Shown here: piece by piece, positions 23,091 to 34,980 of the stretch | Layout of the letters: each line of letters starts with the position of its first letter | Numbering within the stretch: the stretch's first letter is position 1 | NCBI GenBank assembly: GCA_015178975.1 | Contig: WHVD01000011.1 | Span: forward strand, 248,001 to 312,000 | Direction of reading: 5' to 3' | Origin: Hysterangium stoloniferum | Taxonomy: Eukaryota > Basidiomycota > Agaricomycetes > Hysterangiales > Hysterangiaceae | DNA: 64,000 bases | The notes under the pieces: model-generated | Databases searched by the model: none | Seen by the model: only the letters and a program-made list of their open reading frames with translations | Told to the model about the DNA's origin: nothing | Program-made: the position numbers and the translations under genes

Positions 23091-24560
23091 CCTTATTCCA
23101 AAGAGTGAAATATACATTTCAAAATCATCATTAACTATGCTAATAAATGGATGCACAAATGCTAAAATGTCCCACGTCGTGATGGGTACTACATCACCCT
23201 CCCAACGCTGATCATGGCCCATGGGTCACATAAATCTGTCTCACACCAGAGGCCAATTAGAGATTCTGATGATGACTGACTTAAAAAAAAAAGAACGAAC
23301 GAAAAGTGCTGACAACTGTGGACAGAATGATGGAACGCTCCTGTGAACATGATGCTGGATATTGACGAACCAAGAAACCAAGAATATGATCACTGATTTA
23401 TGACCTAATTCTCCCCTGTCATATCTTGAGGTTTCGGTATTGGTGTCGACATTTACGGGGAGCGGGTTCTGATAGGATGCGTGAGAAGGCGTAAGTATGG
23501 TACCGCTCGGAATCCGGGTGCGCATACGATGTCGCGGAGGTCGAGAAGAAGTAATCATCTGGGTAACTTCAAGGGTCTAATTTCTGTTATATGCAGATGG
23601 ACAGGATGCACAGACAGCCAGAGCCACAACAAACACAAGGCGATCTCGACCTGTATGTACCTTGGAATCTTGACCAATGCAAAAAATATGGAGGTTATAA
23701 TAGCTCGATTGTTTCTAAGTACTATCTGTCAGGCTCGAAAGGTGGAAGCTGGGAATTCGAGGGGGCGGCTTTTCGTCATTCTTTGTTTGAGAGATATAAA
23801 ACCCAATCACTTGTACATGTGTGGTTGCAATGCGGAGAGTAGAGTGATCGTTCATGAATTGTTCGAGGCAAGTGTTGCCATATAACCAGAACGCGACAGG
23901 GTATTGTGTCTCGGGGCTCTGTCGCGCTTTCGTGTCACGGAACGGCCGACAAGCCGTATGGTCACAAGGGACTGATCTGAACATGGTGGTGGCGACTATA
24001 TTTGAGGTGTCATTTTAATAGTAAACTATTAAACTTCTAACCTTGTGACAGTGGAAGACACGGGAATGCGGCGACGATGATGTGACCTCCTCGGCTGCTT
24101 CCTTGCCGACGTTTAGCAAACCTTAAATGAAGTAGGCGAAATCCTGAACGAAGTCATCCTTGAAAAGGTGCACCGACCATTCAACAAATAATAATGCTAT
24201 CCTTTGGATCATACAGTCACAACCAGTGTCTGCTTTTTGGTTCAAAATACTTGGAAGTTTTAATTCAGCGCTGAACTCTTCATCAAGAAAAAGTCTTGAT
24301 TATGGCAGTTTGTAGTCACGAAAGGTTCCGTAGTGTATCTGTTACCACTAATCATGCTCAGTACAAGTACCTCTTAGAGGAATTTCCTGCAGAAGCCATT
24401 GGATAGTCACAGTAGATCTTAGACTTAGATCGATCGGAAAACATAGAGCTGGTTTTGTTGGCAAAGCCATCCATCTAGCTAACGAATGTGTGGCAAGGTG
24501 GCTCCCATGATAGCAGAACAAAACAGAAATGCGAAAGCACAACAACAGCCAAAGCTATAT
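23091..24560. other. intergenic, no supported gene
   Basis: 1.5 kb between the convergent esterase and CHY-finger genes. An 83-codon open frame at 23591-23842 begins right after a plausible splice acceptor but has no recognisable similarity, and overlapping frames of equal length run on the other strand. I do not call a gene. Confidence 0.4.
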
Positions 24561-25085
24561 TCATCCAATGCGATCAGAAAAGTCCTGCGCGAATATCGAC
24601 CGCTTCGGGTCCTGTTTTTCTCGTTCGTCTTTGATTATCCTTGAGATTGACAATCAGCGAACAAGAGATGGCTAAATGATATACGGCATACCGAGCATCT
24701 ATACGAGTATCTCCTGCCTCCACGCCAAGCACAGCCTGCGGTGTTTTCGCTTCCAAAACCTTTGGACAGTCAAATCAATAATCGAGTATGAAGGCATTCA
24801 CGATCACTTACATAGTGGTTGTCACAATGAGGGCAGTATTCGTCACTTTCCTCATACGCGGTCATGTCCTTTCTAAAGGCTTTTTTGCATTTCTTGCACA
24901 TAAACGCCATCTCCGTTGTCTTTGCCAATGCGTGTTCTTCTTTCTCGGCATGGCACTCCGCGCAGTCAAACCATTGCTTACAACAAGGCGCACGGATGGA
25001 AACTTGCGCATTCAATATGTGTTTACTATGTATAGCATTAATAATGGCATATTGGGGGGGATTCTCGTACTTGGACTTACCACAT
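24561..25085 (-). CDS. CHY-type zinc finger protein
   Basis: Small zinc-binding protein of the CHY-finger family, which includes yeast Hot13, a helper of mitochondrial intermembrane-space protein import. Four coding exons (25081-25085, 24812-25025, 24692-24759, 24561-24639) encode 121 residues starting MCKHILNAQVSIRAPCC. Metal ligands are visible as CC, WFDCAECH, CKKCKKAF and EYCPHCDNHY. The tail, from EAKTPQAVLGVEAGDTRIDAR to KDEREK, matches the conserved tail of basidiomycete members as I recall them. The first coding exon holds only ATGTG, so the second codon is completed across the intron. The Mpv17-family gene starts 130 bases away on the other strand. Confidence 0.88.
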
Positions 25086-25214
25086 GCTGTAAAAATAAGC
25101 AGTTGGGCAAGTACCCGATATCGATCCTCGAGCCTGGTGTGACACTGTGACGGGTCTTTTATTAAATTCACGATAGTGGGCATGCAACGTTTGCATAGAC
25201 GGCGTTCTTAACTC

Positions 25215-26104
25215 ATGGCGTCGTTCTTGAGAAGTTACAAGTAAGATTGTTACACAAATTTAATCCTATTATTCTCAGTCGAATGCTTGCAGTGCAGCAC
25301 TCATTCGTAGACCCATGTTGACGCAGTGTATTACTGCCGCTGTGCTGTTCGGTAGCGGGGACATCATTGCACAACAAGCCATAGAAAAGAAGGGACAGCA
25401 ACACGATGTACGTTTGGTTTTATGAATTTCTTCGATCTGTGCTTCATTCCTGAAAATAGTACCAACGAACTGCACGAATTACCCTTTATGGAGGTATTAT
25501 ACATTATTATATATCTGATAATCCCGTCCGAGAGTGATATTCTGATATAAATTATGCAGGAGCTCTTTTTGGGCCTATAATGACCAAATGGTACCAATTT
25601 TTAGGGGATATTAAATTTAAGACTCCTATGAGATCATTGATTGCTCGGGTTAGTGAATTCTTTTGTTCAAAACTGTTCGAGTAATATTTGTCTTATCAGG
25701 TAGGCTTGGATCAAGTTGTTTTAGCCCCAGGTAGGATTAATATTTACAATCGATAACGTTAAACATGCACAACAATTTCTTGGCAGTTGCCGTGGCATTC
25801 TTTTTCTCGAGCATGACCTTTTTGGAAGGTAAGAGCATAACAGAGGCTAAGAACAGAGTTGAGGCAGTGAGCTTCCACATGATGTTGAGAACATGAACCT
25901 TCGGTTTTAACGAGCCCCACAGGCGTACTACCCTACTTTATTGCGCAATTGGTATTCATATTTTTTCGTGATTCTTATGAGAAATTCAAAACTTCATCTA
26001 GGGGCGTATTCACACCCACTCAAATTATCAACTTTGCGGTGGTGCCTCCTCACCTGCGATTCGGTGTTGTCGGCGTGGTATCCCTTTTTTGGAGTGCGTC
26101 ATAA
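25215..26104 (+). CDS. Mpv17/PMP22 family membrane protein
   Basis: Small integral membrane protein of the Mpv17/Sym1/Pmp22 group, found in mitochondrial inner or peroxisomal membrane. Eight exons (25215-25240, 25293-25407, 25460-25493, 25560-25648, 25700-25730, 25787-25866, 25923-25951, 26002-26104) give 168 residues. The start [20 protein letters not shown] and the block [10 protein letters not shown] are typical of the family. [30 protein letters not shown] and [19 protein letters not shown] follow in the usual order, covering four membrane segments. It shares a 130-base divergent promoter region with the CHY-finger gene. Family membership is firm, but which paralogue it is cannot be told. 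Confidence 0.92.
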
Positions 26105-26718
26105 ATATAGCAGAATGCTTCATGCGTTGACAGCAATCCTCAGATACCTACCTCAGCTACGCCAATGCTAAACAACAACAATCCACAGCACTGATAGGGA
26201 GCGTCTAACTTTGCCACGTTTCGCCGTCGACGCCACACTCGAATCTTCCAGGGAGTGTTCACAGCAAGAATTAGAGCTGGTTCATGCAATTACTTCACGC
26301 CACTTTATTAACTGGATTAAATCTCCAAGAGATTTCCGCGAGTTGTTCGTAAAGCTGGCTGCGCTGTCATATCTGTTGAAAGAACATATCACTCATACTA
26401 AGCATCGTGGGTTAAGTTGAAGTCTATACCAATAAACTTTTCAACTGGCTCGCTCAACCTGACACGCACTTTGTCGTTACAGTTTCACACCTACATTTTA
26501 AGTCGGCATCTCGGATTCAGGCAAACTTTTCAACGGTCTTTTTTAATCCATACGAGGCTCATTGGATAGTACTATTGCAAGAGCTTTTTTTATAATACAA
26601 TTTCACTTAAATCTTCATATTTCTGACTGAAATGCGTATGTAAGCCTCATGCGGATCAAACTGTGACTTAGTTGTTTGTCACACATTCTGGCATCCCCAA
26701 GCACCATTTTGTGCCACC
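26105..26718. other. intergenic between Mpv17 family gene and CWC15
   Basis: Holds the 3' end of the membrane-protein gene and the CWC15 promoter. A 69-codon frame at 26211-26420 begins with TTG and has no recognisable similarity, so it is not called. Confidence 0.4.
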
Positions 26719-27764
26719 ATGTCTACAGCTCATCGACCGACATGGGATCCAGCTCAAGCGAAGGAAGTGAAGGGGGGTTCCCGCCAATACTCGTCGAGAG
26801 ACATGGCGGCGCACACAAAATTGAAGTTCAGGTGCGCAAGAGGATGTGCTACGTTACTGATTTAGCTACAAAATGAATCAACAGACAACCTGGTCAAACC
26901 TCGACAAGTGAGGTAGCCAAACGCGATCTACGTGCTGAGCTGCTCGCGGCTGAACAGGAGGCTCGTGATCGGAAGCGCAAGGCGGAAGGTCTTCCTGTCG
27001 AGTCTATGGCGGTGATCGAGAATGGAGATGACGAGGGTAATAAAAGGAGAAAATTGCTGCAAGAGGCCGTGGACCTGGATAAAGACGACGACGATGAAGG
27101 AGAGAATGATGCAGGAGATAGAACGGAAAAGGACGATCAGGACGACAGGTTGGTTTTTTCGTCCTTTAAAATTGGTGTACTATTTAACACCCTTTAGTGA
27201 GGAAGATTCTGATGAAGAAGAGGATGATACTGCCGAGTTGCTGCGCGAACTAGAGAAGATCAAGCGAGAACGCGCCGAGGAGAAAGCACGACAGGTGAGG
27301 CATTGTAGTTCTATCGTGGAGGTGTTTATTCATTATCGATTACAAGGAGCGAGAACAATCTGTATCTGAATCTATTGCACGAGAGGCTGAGATCGCGACA
27401 TCTAATCCGCTGCTGAATCTTCAAGCAGCACTCGGTCAGACTCCTGGCGGATCTTCGACAAGTAGTTCGTTTACAGTAAAACGCCGATGGGACGATGGTA
27501 ATGCTATTTCCAAAATATATGTACTTGCCAAAATAGTGAACTCCCTTTTTTGCAGATCTTATATTCAAAAATCAGGCATCAACTGAGGGCAAGCCTACCC
27601 ACTTTGTGAACGATCTACTTAGAACAGAGTTTCACAAGTATGTACTTTGAGTTTCCTTTTTTCATGGCTAAAGTCGTTTTTAGGAAATTTATGGCCAAGT
27701 TTATTAAAGTGTGTTCTTGCCCTTTTATGAATTTGCAGCACGATGCTTATACACTTTATAGTAA
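26719..27764 (+). CDS. CWC15: pre-mRNA splicing factor CWC15
   Basis: Component of the NineTeen-associated complex of the spliceosome. Begins MSTAHRPTWDPAQAKEVKGG, the invariant N-terminus of the family. It continues with RQPGQTSTSEVAKRDLRAEL, long acidic and Arg/Lys-rich stretches, and ends SNPLLNLQAAL, RRWDDDLIFKNQA, NDLLRTEFHKKFMAKFIK. Exons: 26719-26831, 26885-27148, 27198-27294, 27347-27497, 27556-27637, 27684-27708 and 27762-27764, giving 244 residues. The last coding exon would be only the TAA stop. Reading through the final intron instead adds about 23 unrelated residues before a stop, which the family lacks. Confidence 0.93.
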
Positions 27765-28200
27765 TGATGGGACAGAAGCCTGTACATAAGTGTTTAGTCT
27801 CAGTGTATTTGAGGGGTACTGGTCTGATATCACAAGCTCTGATAAACTAATATCTTTGATTTCATGCAAGAAGTATTTCTTCCTTTAGCACATTGTCCTT
27901 TGGTCCATGAAAAGACCGTCCCCACTGCAGACTGCGGAACAAGATCATACGATGGCTCCTGTTCAGAGGATCTACATCTTATACATGCATACCTAGTGTA
28001 AGTCCTTTTTGAAGGCGAGTCGACGGCAAGATCTGGAAGAAGTGAGAGAGTCAGATTTACACTATTTCAAGGATTATATAACTTAGGCCGCAGTACGAGA
28101 CCTAAATATACAAGGTTACTCTAACGAAGGAATCTATCATATTTTAGAGAAGTGCTGCAGCGCTCCCAGCACCTTGTGCAATTGATTTTATCACACAGAC
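27765..28200. other. intergenic after CWC15
   Basis: AT-rich, nothing recognised apart from the presumed 3' region of CWC15. Confidence 0.4.
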
Positions 28201-28725
28201 ATGTTTGAAAATCCAATCCAGATTTTGAGTAATACCCGATACACTCGGTCCAACGCAGCGGCTGTGTTCACCGCTAACCAGTGCATTTCGGCGTTATCTG
28301 GCACTCCACTTGCGCGCCGTGTGCGAGCTGCCCCGAATGTCTTGGGCTCGTTTGTTGTGGCCTTCGGCGGTCTCAAACGGCGAACATTGGTATCCTATTT
28401 TTTATATACTTTTCGGTCTGGCAAACATGCAGGCCTCTTTCTCAACATTCTTCGATATGAGTCGCGCAACTCTCAACATGCGTAACGTACCGCGCAAACA
28501 AGAGTAGAAGAATGAGGTCCCCCCCAACTTGGGCGGTGACCCTGACCGTCCTATCCAGGAGCAGCAGGGTAACAAGGCCGACAATCGTAAAAAAAGAAAA
28601 ACTGCCGAAGATAACCAGGAAGCCATATTGGCTGAGATAGCCACCGGTATGTTTTATTACTCTGACTCTGGATTATTTGAATTTAACTGACTAAAATTGT
28701 AGTGTCAACATTATCCAACCGTTGA
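28201..28725 (+). CDS. unrecognised small protein, four exons
   Basis: I do not recognise this protein. Four exons (28201-28389, 28433-28486, 28559-28646, 28703-28725) join with consistent phases to 117 residues: MFENPIQILSNTRYTRSN, then an Ala/Arg-rich segment, a block FFDMSRATLNMRN, and a basic stretch ADNRKKRKTAEDN ending EIATVSTLSNR. It could be a small mitochondrial or nuclear protein. Support comes only from open frames with good splice borders. The third intron (donor GTACCG) was chosen to preserve frame, and a stop would follow shortly if it is not used. Confidence 0.35.
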
Positions 28726-29070
28726 GTGGTATTTATTATGCCTTCTGTTGCAGAATGAAGCCCCGGGTGAGAGACTGAGTTGCGTTTTGGACACTAATTT
28801 TTTGTCCGCAAAATCCCGACCCCATTGTGTAAGGGCTAGATTTCTATTATTGTAGGGAACAAACCCGACCTTAAGTCATTCCTGTTGGGTAGCCCTGTAC
28901 ATGATTAGGAGAACAAGCATTCTAGGCCGATTGGCATGATTTGTTAGGATATGTATAGTCTGTATTGTTGTTCAATTGCCTTGATGGAACTACAGAATTT
29001 ACTACATCTCCGCTATCTGAAGGGTCAAACAGTTCCCTCGCCAGGGAGTCAACAGTTTTACTCGGATCAG

Positions 29071-29545
29071 GAGCTACAAAGTCATTTTTCATGTATGGGA
29101 CCCGAAATGGAGAGTTGATAAATGTAAAGATTATAACTATCAAATATTATATAAGTACCCGCGTGGCCTGCGACTTTTGTTCTCCATTGACCCTTTTGGC
29201 TCAGCTATTTTCCGCCGGGATCGAAGAAGATGCACTTATATGAAGGAGATTGAACCGAAAGATAACATCCCCACACTACCAGATCGCTGGTAATCTACAA
29301 AGTATATTGGAATACCCTCTGCGCTTTTAGATATACTCCCATTTAGGCCAGTGTCTTGTGTTAGCTGCGGGCGTCCGGGAGTGTTGAAGCACGGGTTCCG
29401 GTGGTGTCCGGATGGCCAGGTTCCTGGGCGCCAGCGCCAATTGATGGGGAAGCAAGTGTATTTTTACTGCCGGATTTGTGTATCTTACGCTCAGGCGGGT
29501 TATAATATATCAGCGATATGCCGGAATCCACCCGACCGCCCCTGA
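29071..29545 (+). CDS. partial gene for a Cys-rich protein, 5' end not found
   Basis: Two exons look coding. Exon 29071-29289 reads SYKVIFHVWDPKWRVDKC, then IDPFGSAIFRRDRR and KDNIPTLPDRW. Across a good intron, exon 29347-29455 reads PVSCVSCGRPG and RWCPDGQVPGRQRQLMGKQ. The frame then continues through or around a 39-base possible intron to a stop ending at 29545. Conserved-looking Cys pairs suggest a zinc site. I do not recognise the family and could not find the start. Another frame is open in part of 28965-29243, so this may be a decayed gene or a coincidence. Confidence 0.3.
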
Positions 29546-29969
29546 AAATCCATTAATAGATCACATGGTAAGCAGTGTTGGAACATAAAGTTGAATCGGG
29601 ACTTTAATACCTCCTACTCACACGACCCAAACCAGATCTGAGATACTTATACATCCTTGTCGGCTAGATTTATTACGGCCTTTCGAAGTAAAGAATGCGA
29701 CAGTTTATATGTTTTGGTGTATAAATTCAATAGCTACCTACTATGCATAGGACGTGAGCCTTCTTCAAAGCCACGTTATAATAGCTCTTTAGGTGGCAGA
29801 TCTACCGCATCTTGTCGCCTGATAAGTATGGGAGCTCCGGGGGAAACGTGCGTCGGCATTTTCCAAAGGACGCATTCATTTCCAGCTATCAGTTACTGGA
29901 CTCTATATTCTGTACTGCTCCGGTAAGCTTAGGAGCTCTGTTGCTCTCGCCGTCTTCGTGCTCTCCACC
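29546..29969. other. upstream region of the GIT1-like transporter
   Basis: No gene recognised. A GTG/ATG-containing frame enters the transporter from the left, so an extra N-terminal exon for that gene could lie here. Confidence 0.4.
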
Positions 29970-32098
29970 ATGCCCCCCCTTTCCAAAATCTCTCTCATAT
30001 TTGCATGCGGTACCGCCCTCTTCTCTGATGGATATGCAAACAGTGTTATCGGCACTGTTGTTACTATTATTCGTAGGAAATTTGGTGCCACGGCCGTTAG
30101 TGCTCAGCAGAAGACTAACTTGAACGCGATTGCATTTGCTGGAACCATTATCGGGATGCTCCTATTTGGTTATATCAGTGACAAAATGGGGCGCAAGTTT
30201 GGTATGGTGCGTGATATAATTTCTCTTTGGCAGCTACTGCAGCAGCTTATCAAACTCTTACAGATGGCAGCAACGGGAATTGTCACTCTATTCTCCTTTC
30301 TGTCAGCATGTTCGCAGGGCGCGGGGGGCTCACTTAACGGTCTTATCATTGCTCTCATGGTCTTTCGACTTTTCCTTGGAATCGGCATTGGTGCCGAGTA
30401 TCCTTGTGGAAGTGTAGCAGCCAGTGAGCAAAGTGAAGAACCAGGAATCGACAAGCGTGCACAGCATAGGTGGTTTGCATTGGCAACTAGTAATTTATAC
30501 ACAATTCCTTCGATTATTTACAATCTGCTCACTCACACACTGCCAGATTCAATGATCGATTTTGGTTTCGTTATTGGGTCATTCGTACCACTTGTTCTCT
30601 TCTGGATGTGAGAAGTCTCTTTCATCCCACCATCTGGTCAATTGTTCCATTTGACCGACCTCCCTTGATACTAGCTTTGGCGATAAGCATCTCAATGCCG
30701 TATGGCGGGGGACCCTTGGTTTAGGTGTTATTCCCGCTGCCGCAGTATTCATTTGGCGTTTTAATATGAGGGTATGTAACTCGCTTGGGCCGTCAGATGT
30801 CATACTTATAATTATACCAGGAGCCCACGCGCTATAAAAAAGACTCCATGAAACATGCGAAAATTCCTTACTTCCTCATTTTAAAGCGTTACTGGGTCCG
30901 TCTCACAGCCATTTGCATTGCATGGTAAATATTTTGTTACTCTATCTCCTTTTGCTCATGGTTATCATATTTATAGGTTCATCTATGATTTTATCACATA
31001 TCCCTTCGGCCTATTTTCCTCCACTGTCCTAAATAGTGTTGAACCAACTGGTACAGCCTTTACGACTATTCTGGGTTGGAATGTTGTCATAAAGTATGTC
31101 ACCCTTGCCCTCAATTGCTGTTATCCATGCGGTGGACTAACACTTTGTCTCAAAGTCTATTTTACATGCCTGGCACCCTGGTCGGCGCGTTTGCTGTTGA
31201 CTGGCTTACACCCAAATACACCATGATTGCAGGCTTGCTGCTGCAGGCTTTGTTTGGCTTCGTCCTAAGCGGAACGTATTCCCACTTGAAAAATCACATT
31301 GGCGGCTTTGCAGTGATGTACGGGCTTTTCTTAACGTTCGGAGAGTTTGGGGTACGGTCATTTAATACGATTGAAATACGGATTATGATTGATGATACGC
31401 ATGTTAGCCTGGCAATTGCTTGGGACTCATCGCCGCGAAGAGTGGGCCTACAGCCGTACGTGGCCAATTCTACGGTATCGCAGCTGCTGTAGGAAAAGTA
31501 GGTGCATTTGTTGGAACATACGGTGCGTTTACCACAAAATTACCGGATTGAGAGTGTGGTCATCTGGCAACTCTTGAAACCATTTCCTTTCTCATTGCAA
31601 GATTGTGTCTAAATTAATGTATTTTGTAGCTTTCGACCCCATGATTCAAGGTACGTGTATTTGGCTGAAAGTATCAGCGGTAACCTCATACGGCTGTTAC
31701 TCCCCCTTTTTAGCATTCGGTGGCCCGGCGTCAGACCGTGGCAACTCAGGACCGTTCTATGTTGGCAGTGGACTCGCTATCCTTAGCGCTATTATTATCC
31801 TCATATTCGTCCACCCTATGACGGCTGATGGTATGCTCCGGGAAGACCAAGACGTGCGTATCAGTTCAAATCAGCCTGCCATTTTACTGATGCTTCTCTT
31901 CCCCCCTCTTACACTTACCTTGAATTCCCCTACCGACTCCACCTGACCATTGCAAAACCGATACACACTATTTAGTTCCGCGCATATCTCATCAAGAATG
32001 GCTATGATGTCTCCCAGATGGGTCTAAAAGATGAGGAAGACGATTCGAACTCCAGTGAAGAGGATCTCCCCAGCAAGAACGAGAAAGTCGCAGCCTAG
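29970..32098 (+). CDS. MFS transporter, GIT1-like (glycerophosphodiester/phosphate)
   Basis: Major facilitator family proton symporter resembling yeast Git1, a glycerophosphoinositol permease, and more distantly Pho84. Eleven exons: 29970-30206, 30264-30489, 30547-30607, 30675-30771, 30821-30924, 30977-31093, 31156-31351, 31408-31522, 31630-31650, 31714-31853, 31976-32098. They give 478 residues with about 11-12 membrane helices. Landmarks are [31 protein letters not shown] (MFS loop 2-3), [66 protein letters not shown] and an acidic tail. Helix one begins almost at the start codon, so a cytosolic N-terminal exon could be missing. Substrate is inferred. Confidence 0.85.
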
Positions 32099-32865
32099 GA
32101 GTTTTCTATGGAGATTTTAACAGCCTCAAGATGACCTGTCTGGGAATGGAATGAACAGATATGCATGCCACGACAAAGTTCTTACGATTCATGCTTTACG
32201 ATTTTCAGTCTTGCATTAATTTTCCTCGTACTCATATTATGAACCATCCACGCGTATCTATTAAAGGCATAATTATGTCGAGTGGAACTTCCGTTTCAGA
32301 CCTGGTTGACATATACTAAGCTCTGCAGCAAGTTGTTAGTGAACTCAGAGTTTTAATTATGCATAAATGCAGCCCCGCATACGTTCGCTACTCGATGATA
32401 TTCCCTTTTAATTTGTTTGCCTCTATTCCGACTATGACCCAAGTGGGGATGTATCACGTTTTGTCGAGCAAGTTAGCGCTGCTGCTGTACTGCCAATCAA
32501 TTGCTACTTGTCCCCCAGACTTACCTCGCAACGACTTGCTGTCTCATTTTTTATATGATTCCATGTGCCCCGCCAACAAGCATGTCACCCTTCAAACTGA
32601 TACTTCCGAAATTTGTTTCAGCTTGATTTCAACTCCTCTTTCAAACTTCAGCAGAAAACCAGGTATAGGTAAACGCTAGATCTCCATCAAATTTAAAACA
32701 TCAGAGCAGATCCCAGTCACGCTCCTGTGATGATGTGACCAACGTCTTGACCAATTTCCCTGACATTTGCAACATCTTCATAGCAATATAGGCATTCAGT
32801 CGGCATTGAGGGCCATTATATCCAGGCATTGGCAGATCTACAAGCATTCCCATAAGCTCACGCGG
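32099..32865. other. intergenic between transporter and pseudouridine synthase
   Basis: Contains an ATG-started 106-codon frame at 32359-32679 with no recognisable similarity and ordinary composition. I do not call it. The rest is presumed 3' and 5' flanks. Confidence 0.4.
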
Positions 32866-34980
32866 ATGGCAGCAAATCTGACTGCTAATGGTAGCATTGC
32901 GTCAGGAGTGCAATCGCTTGCAAGCACACCCCCAGCGAAAATACTGTCCCCACCATCCGACAGTGACTCTGAAGGCTCCAAAAGGAGTAGAGCTGTCACA
33001 TTGGGGTTGAAGCGCGTAGCTCCTTATTGGGCTCCCTTGCGCACGATGGCTAAGGGTCGCTGGCTTAATCGCGAAATTCTGGAACTCGTTTCAACTGAAT
33101 TTCGCGACCGGAGCATCGAGTACTACGTGAGGATACCCAAGAAGGCACGAATTATGATAATGTTTTTTAATGATTTATCATTAGCGTTTTGCTTTGGAAG
33201 CGGGCGTGACGTCTGTGAATGGGAAAATAGCCAAACCAGGTACTATAATAAAAAATGGCGATTGCATACAGTGAGTTGGCTGCAAAACAAGGTTTACCAG
33301 GATACACTTAGCCTTCGCAGAAATATCGTGCACAGGCATGAACCGCCTGTTACATCAATACCCATTGAAATTCTGGTCCGGACACCTGAATACTTGGTTG
33401 TTAATAAGCCTGGGAGCATTGTATGTAATGCTACAACGCATTGGTCTGATCTAAACTATTTCAGCCAGTTCACGGTGTCGGAAGGTACTACAAGCAAACC
33501 CTGGTGTATATGTTGCAACATGAGTTGGGCATAGAGAAAATTCACAGTGAGTGCGAGACTATAGTCGAGTTTAATATATTTACCCCTAAGTATCCCATTA
33601 GCTGTCAATCGATTAGACCGCTTGACTTCCGGGCTTCTCATTCTCCCTCTCGTAGTTGACCTTGCTCGTACCCTAGGCACAGAATTTGTTGAAGGAAAGG
33701 TTCAGAAAGAATATATAGCTAGATGCAAAGGAAAATTTCCCAAGTGAACTCATCTTTTTCACTCGTCTTCATTTGATCGTTACTCAACGTTCTCGATTTC
33801 AGCGAAGAGATCACATGCGATCAGCCATTACTGACTATAGACCGGCAAATGGGCTTGAATGTTGTTCACCCGGAAGGCAAAGTGAGAGGCTGAGCAAAAT
33901 TACACTTGCTTTGCTAATTTTTATAACAGCCTGCTCAAACAATATTCAAACGATTGTTCTATGACAAAGAAACCGACAGTAGTGTTCTGCATTGTTGGTG
34001 ATGTCCTGGTTGCAGATATATCCTACCTTACGACTAATGCCCCTGATCCCTTAGGTCGTCCATTGACAGGAAGATGTGAGATATTTTTCTCTACCCCTTC
34101 ATCTATTTACAGAAGTCTCCAGCGCATCAAATTCGCGTACATCTACAATACTTGGGACATCCCATCGCTAACGATCCAGTTTATAATGGCGAAAAGATTT
34201 GGGTTCGTAAAGTTTTACTTCACGGATTTATTCGCATTTGAGACACAGCTTATCTACTATATCTTTCATCTGCAGGGCCGCAAAATTGGACGCGGCGGTG
34301 TTGACACTACTCCCAGCGAGGATCGTGCTCCCCCGATAGCCCCAGATATCTGTGTAAAATTAGATAATACTCCAGGCGAAGAAACCCCTGTTAGCACAGG
34401 GACAAATTTCGTTTCATCAACACCGGGGGACAAAGTCAACGATGAAGAATCCACCGTTGAAACGACGGCGCGAAAACTTCTCCCTCGTGAAACTGGAAAA
34501 GATATAGGAATGGGCTCCCCCGTTCCACTCTCAGAGGAGCTTGTCGGTGTGATAACTCGTTTACGAAACATGAAAGACGAAAACGAAGATTGGAGCCGTT
34601 GGCGGGATGTTGTCTTCCGTGGCCAAAAACTCACCATTGACTCCGTCGACATCAAGGGCCATCTCCCAGCTAAATCCAATGAGGATGTCACTGCAAGTAA
34701 GGTCGACTTAGTCGCTACTGGTTTCAGGCCATCTCCGAATCGTGAAGAATCCACAGATCCAGATCCCAGTACATGGACTGCTCAAACCGATACGGGCACG
34801 CTGTACTGTAAAGAGTGTTTTCTGCCTTTGCACCCAGATCCAAGCCCAGAGGATTTATACATATTTTTGCATGCCTTTAGGTATACTACTGAATGTTTAG
34901 GTAGTTTCGAGACGAGCATGCCACATTGGGCTGAGAAGGGATGGACATGGGTCGCGGCAGCGGCGGATCAGAAATCCTGA
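32866..34980 (+). CDS. RNA pseudouridine synthase, Pus9/Rib2-like
   Basis: RluA-family pseudouridine synthase related to yeast Pus8/Pus9, which modify U32 of tRNAs. Ten exons: 32866-33126, 33185-33270, 33321-33420, 33465-33546, 33602-33743, 33803-33881, 33930-33993, 34055-34075, 34123-34202, 34276-34980. They give 539 residues. [14 protein letters not shown] is an S4-like RNA-binding segment. [12 protein letters not shown] and [12 protein letters not shown] follow, then the catalytic block [18 protein letters not shown] with its invariant Asp, then [20 protein letters not shown]. The last exon has a long Ser/Thr/Glu-rich insertion and ends with the cysteine pair [13 protein letters not shown]. 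The intron before exon ten starts GTTCGT, an unusual donor. Start is the first ATG; upstream in-frame codons lack an ATG. Confidence 0.9.

Noticed and set aside
23481-23885. Overlapping open frames of 134 and 83 codons
   Set aside because: Frames of similar length occur on both strands and none shows family similarity.
31389-31577. GIT1-like transporter looked broken by a frameshift after FGEFG
   Set aside because: A GT-AG intron from 31352 to 31407 restores the expected GPGNCLGL block in frame, so the gene is intact.
32359-32679. 106-codon ATG open frame between transporter and pseudouridine synthase
   Set aside because: No similarity that I recognise, no splice partners and no unusual composition; a chance frame is more likely.
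33127-33184. Apparent insertion of unrelated sequence in the pseudouridine synthase
   Set aside because: It is an intron that happens to lack stops in one frame; removing it restores the family alignment.
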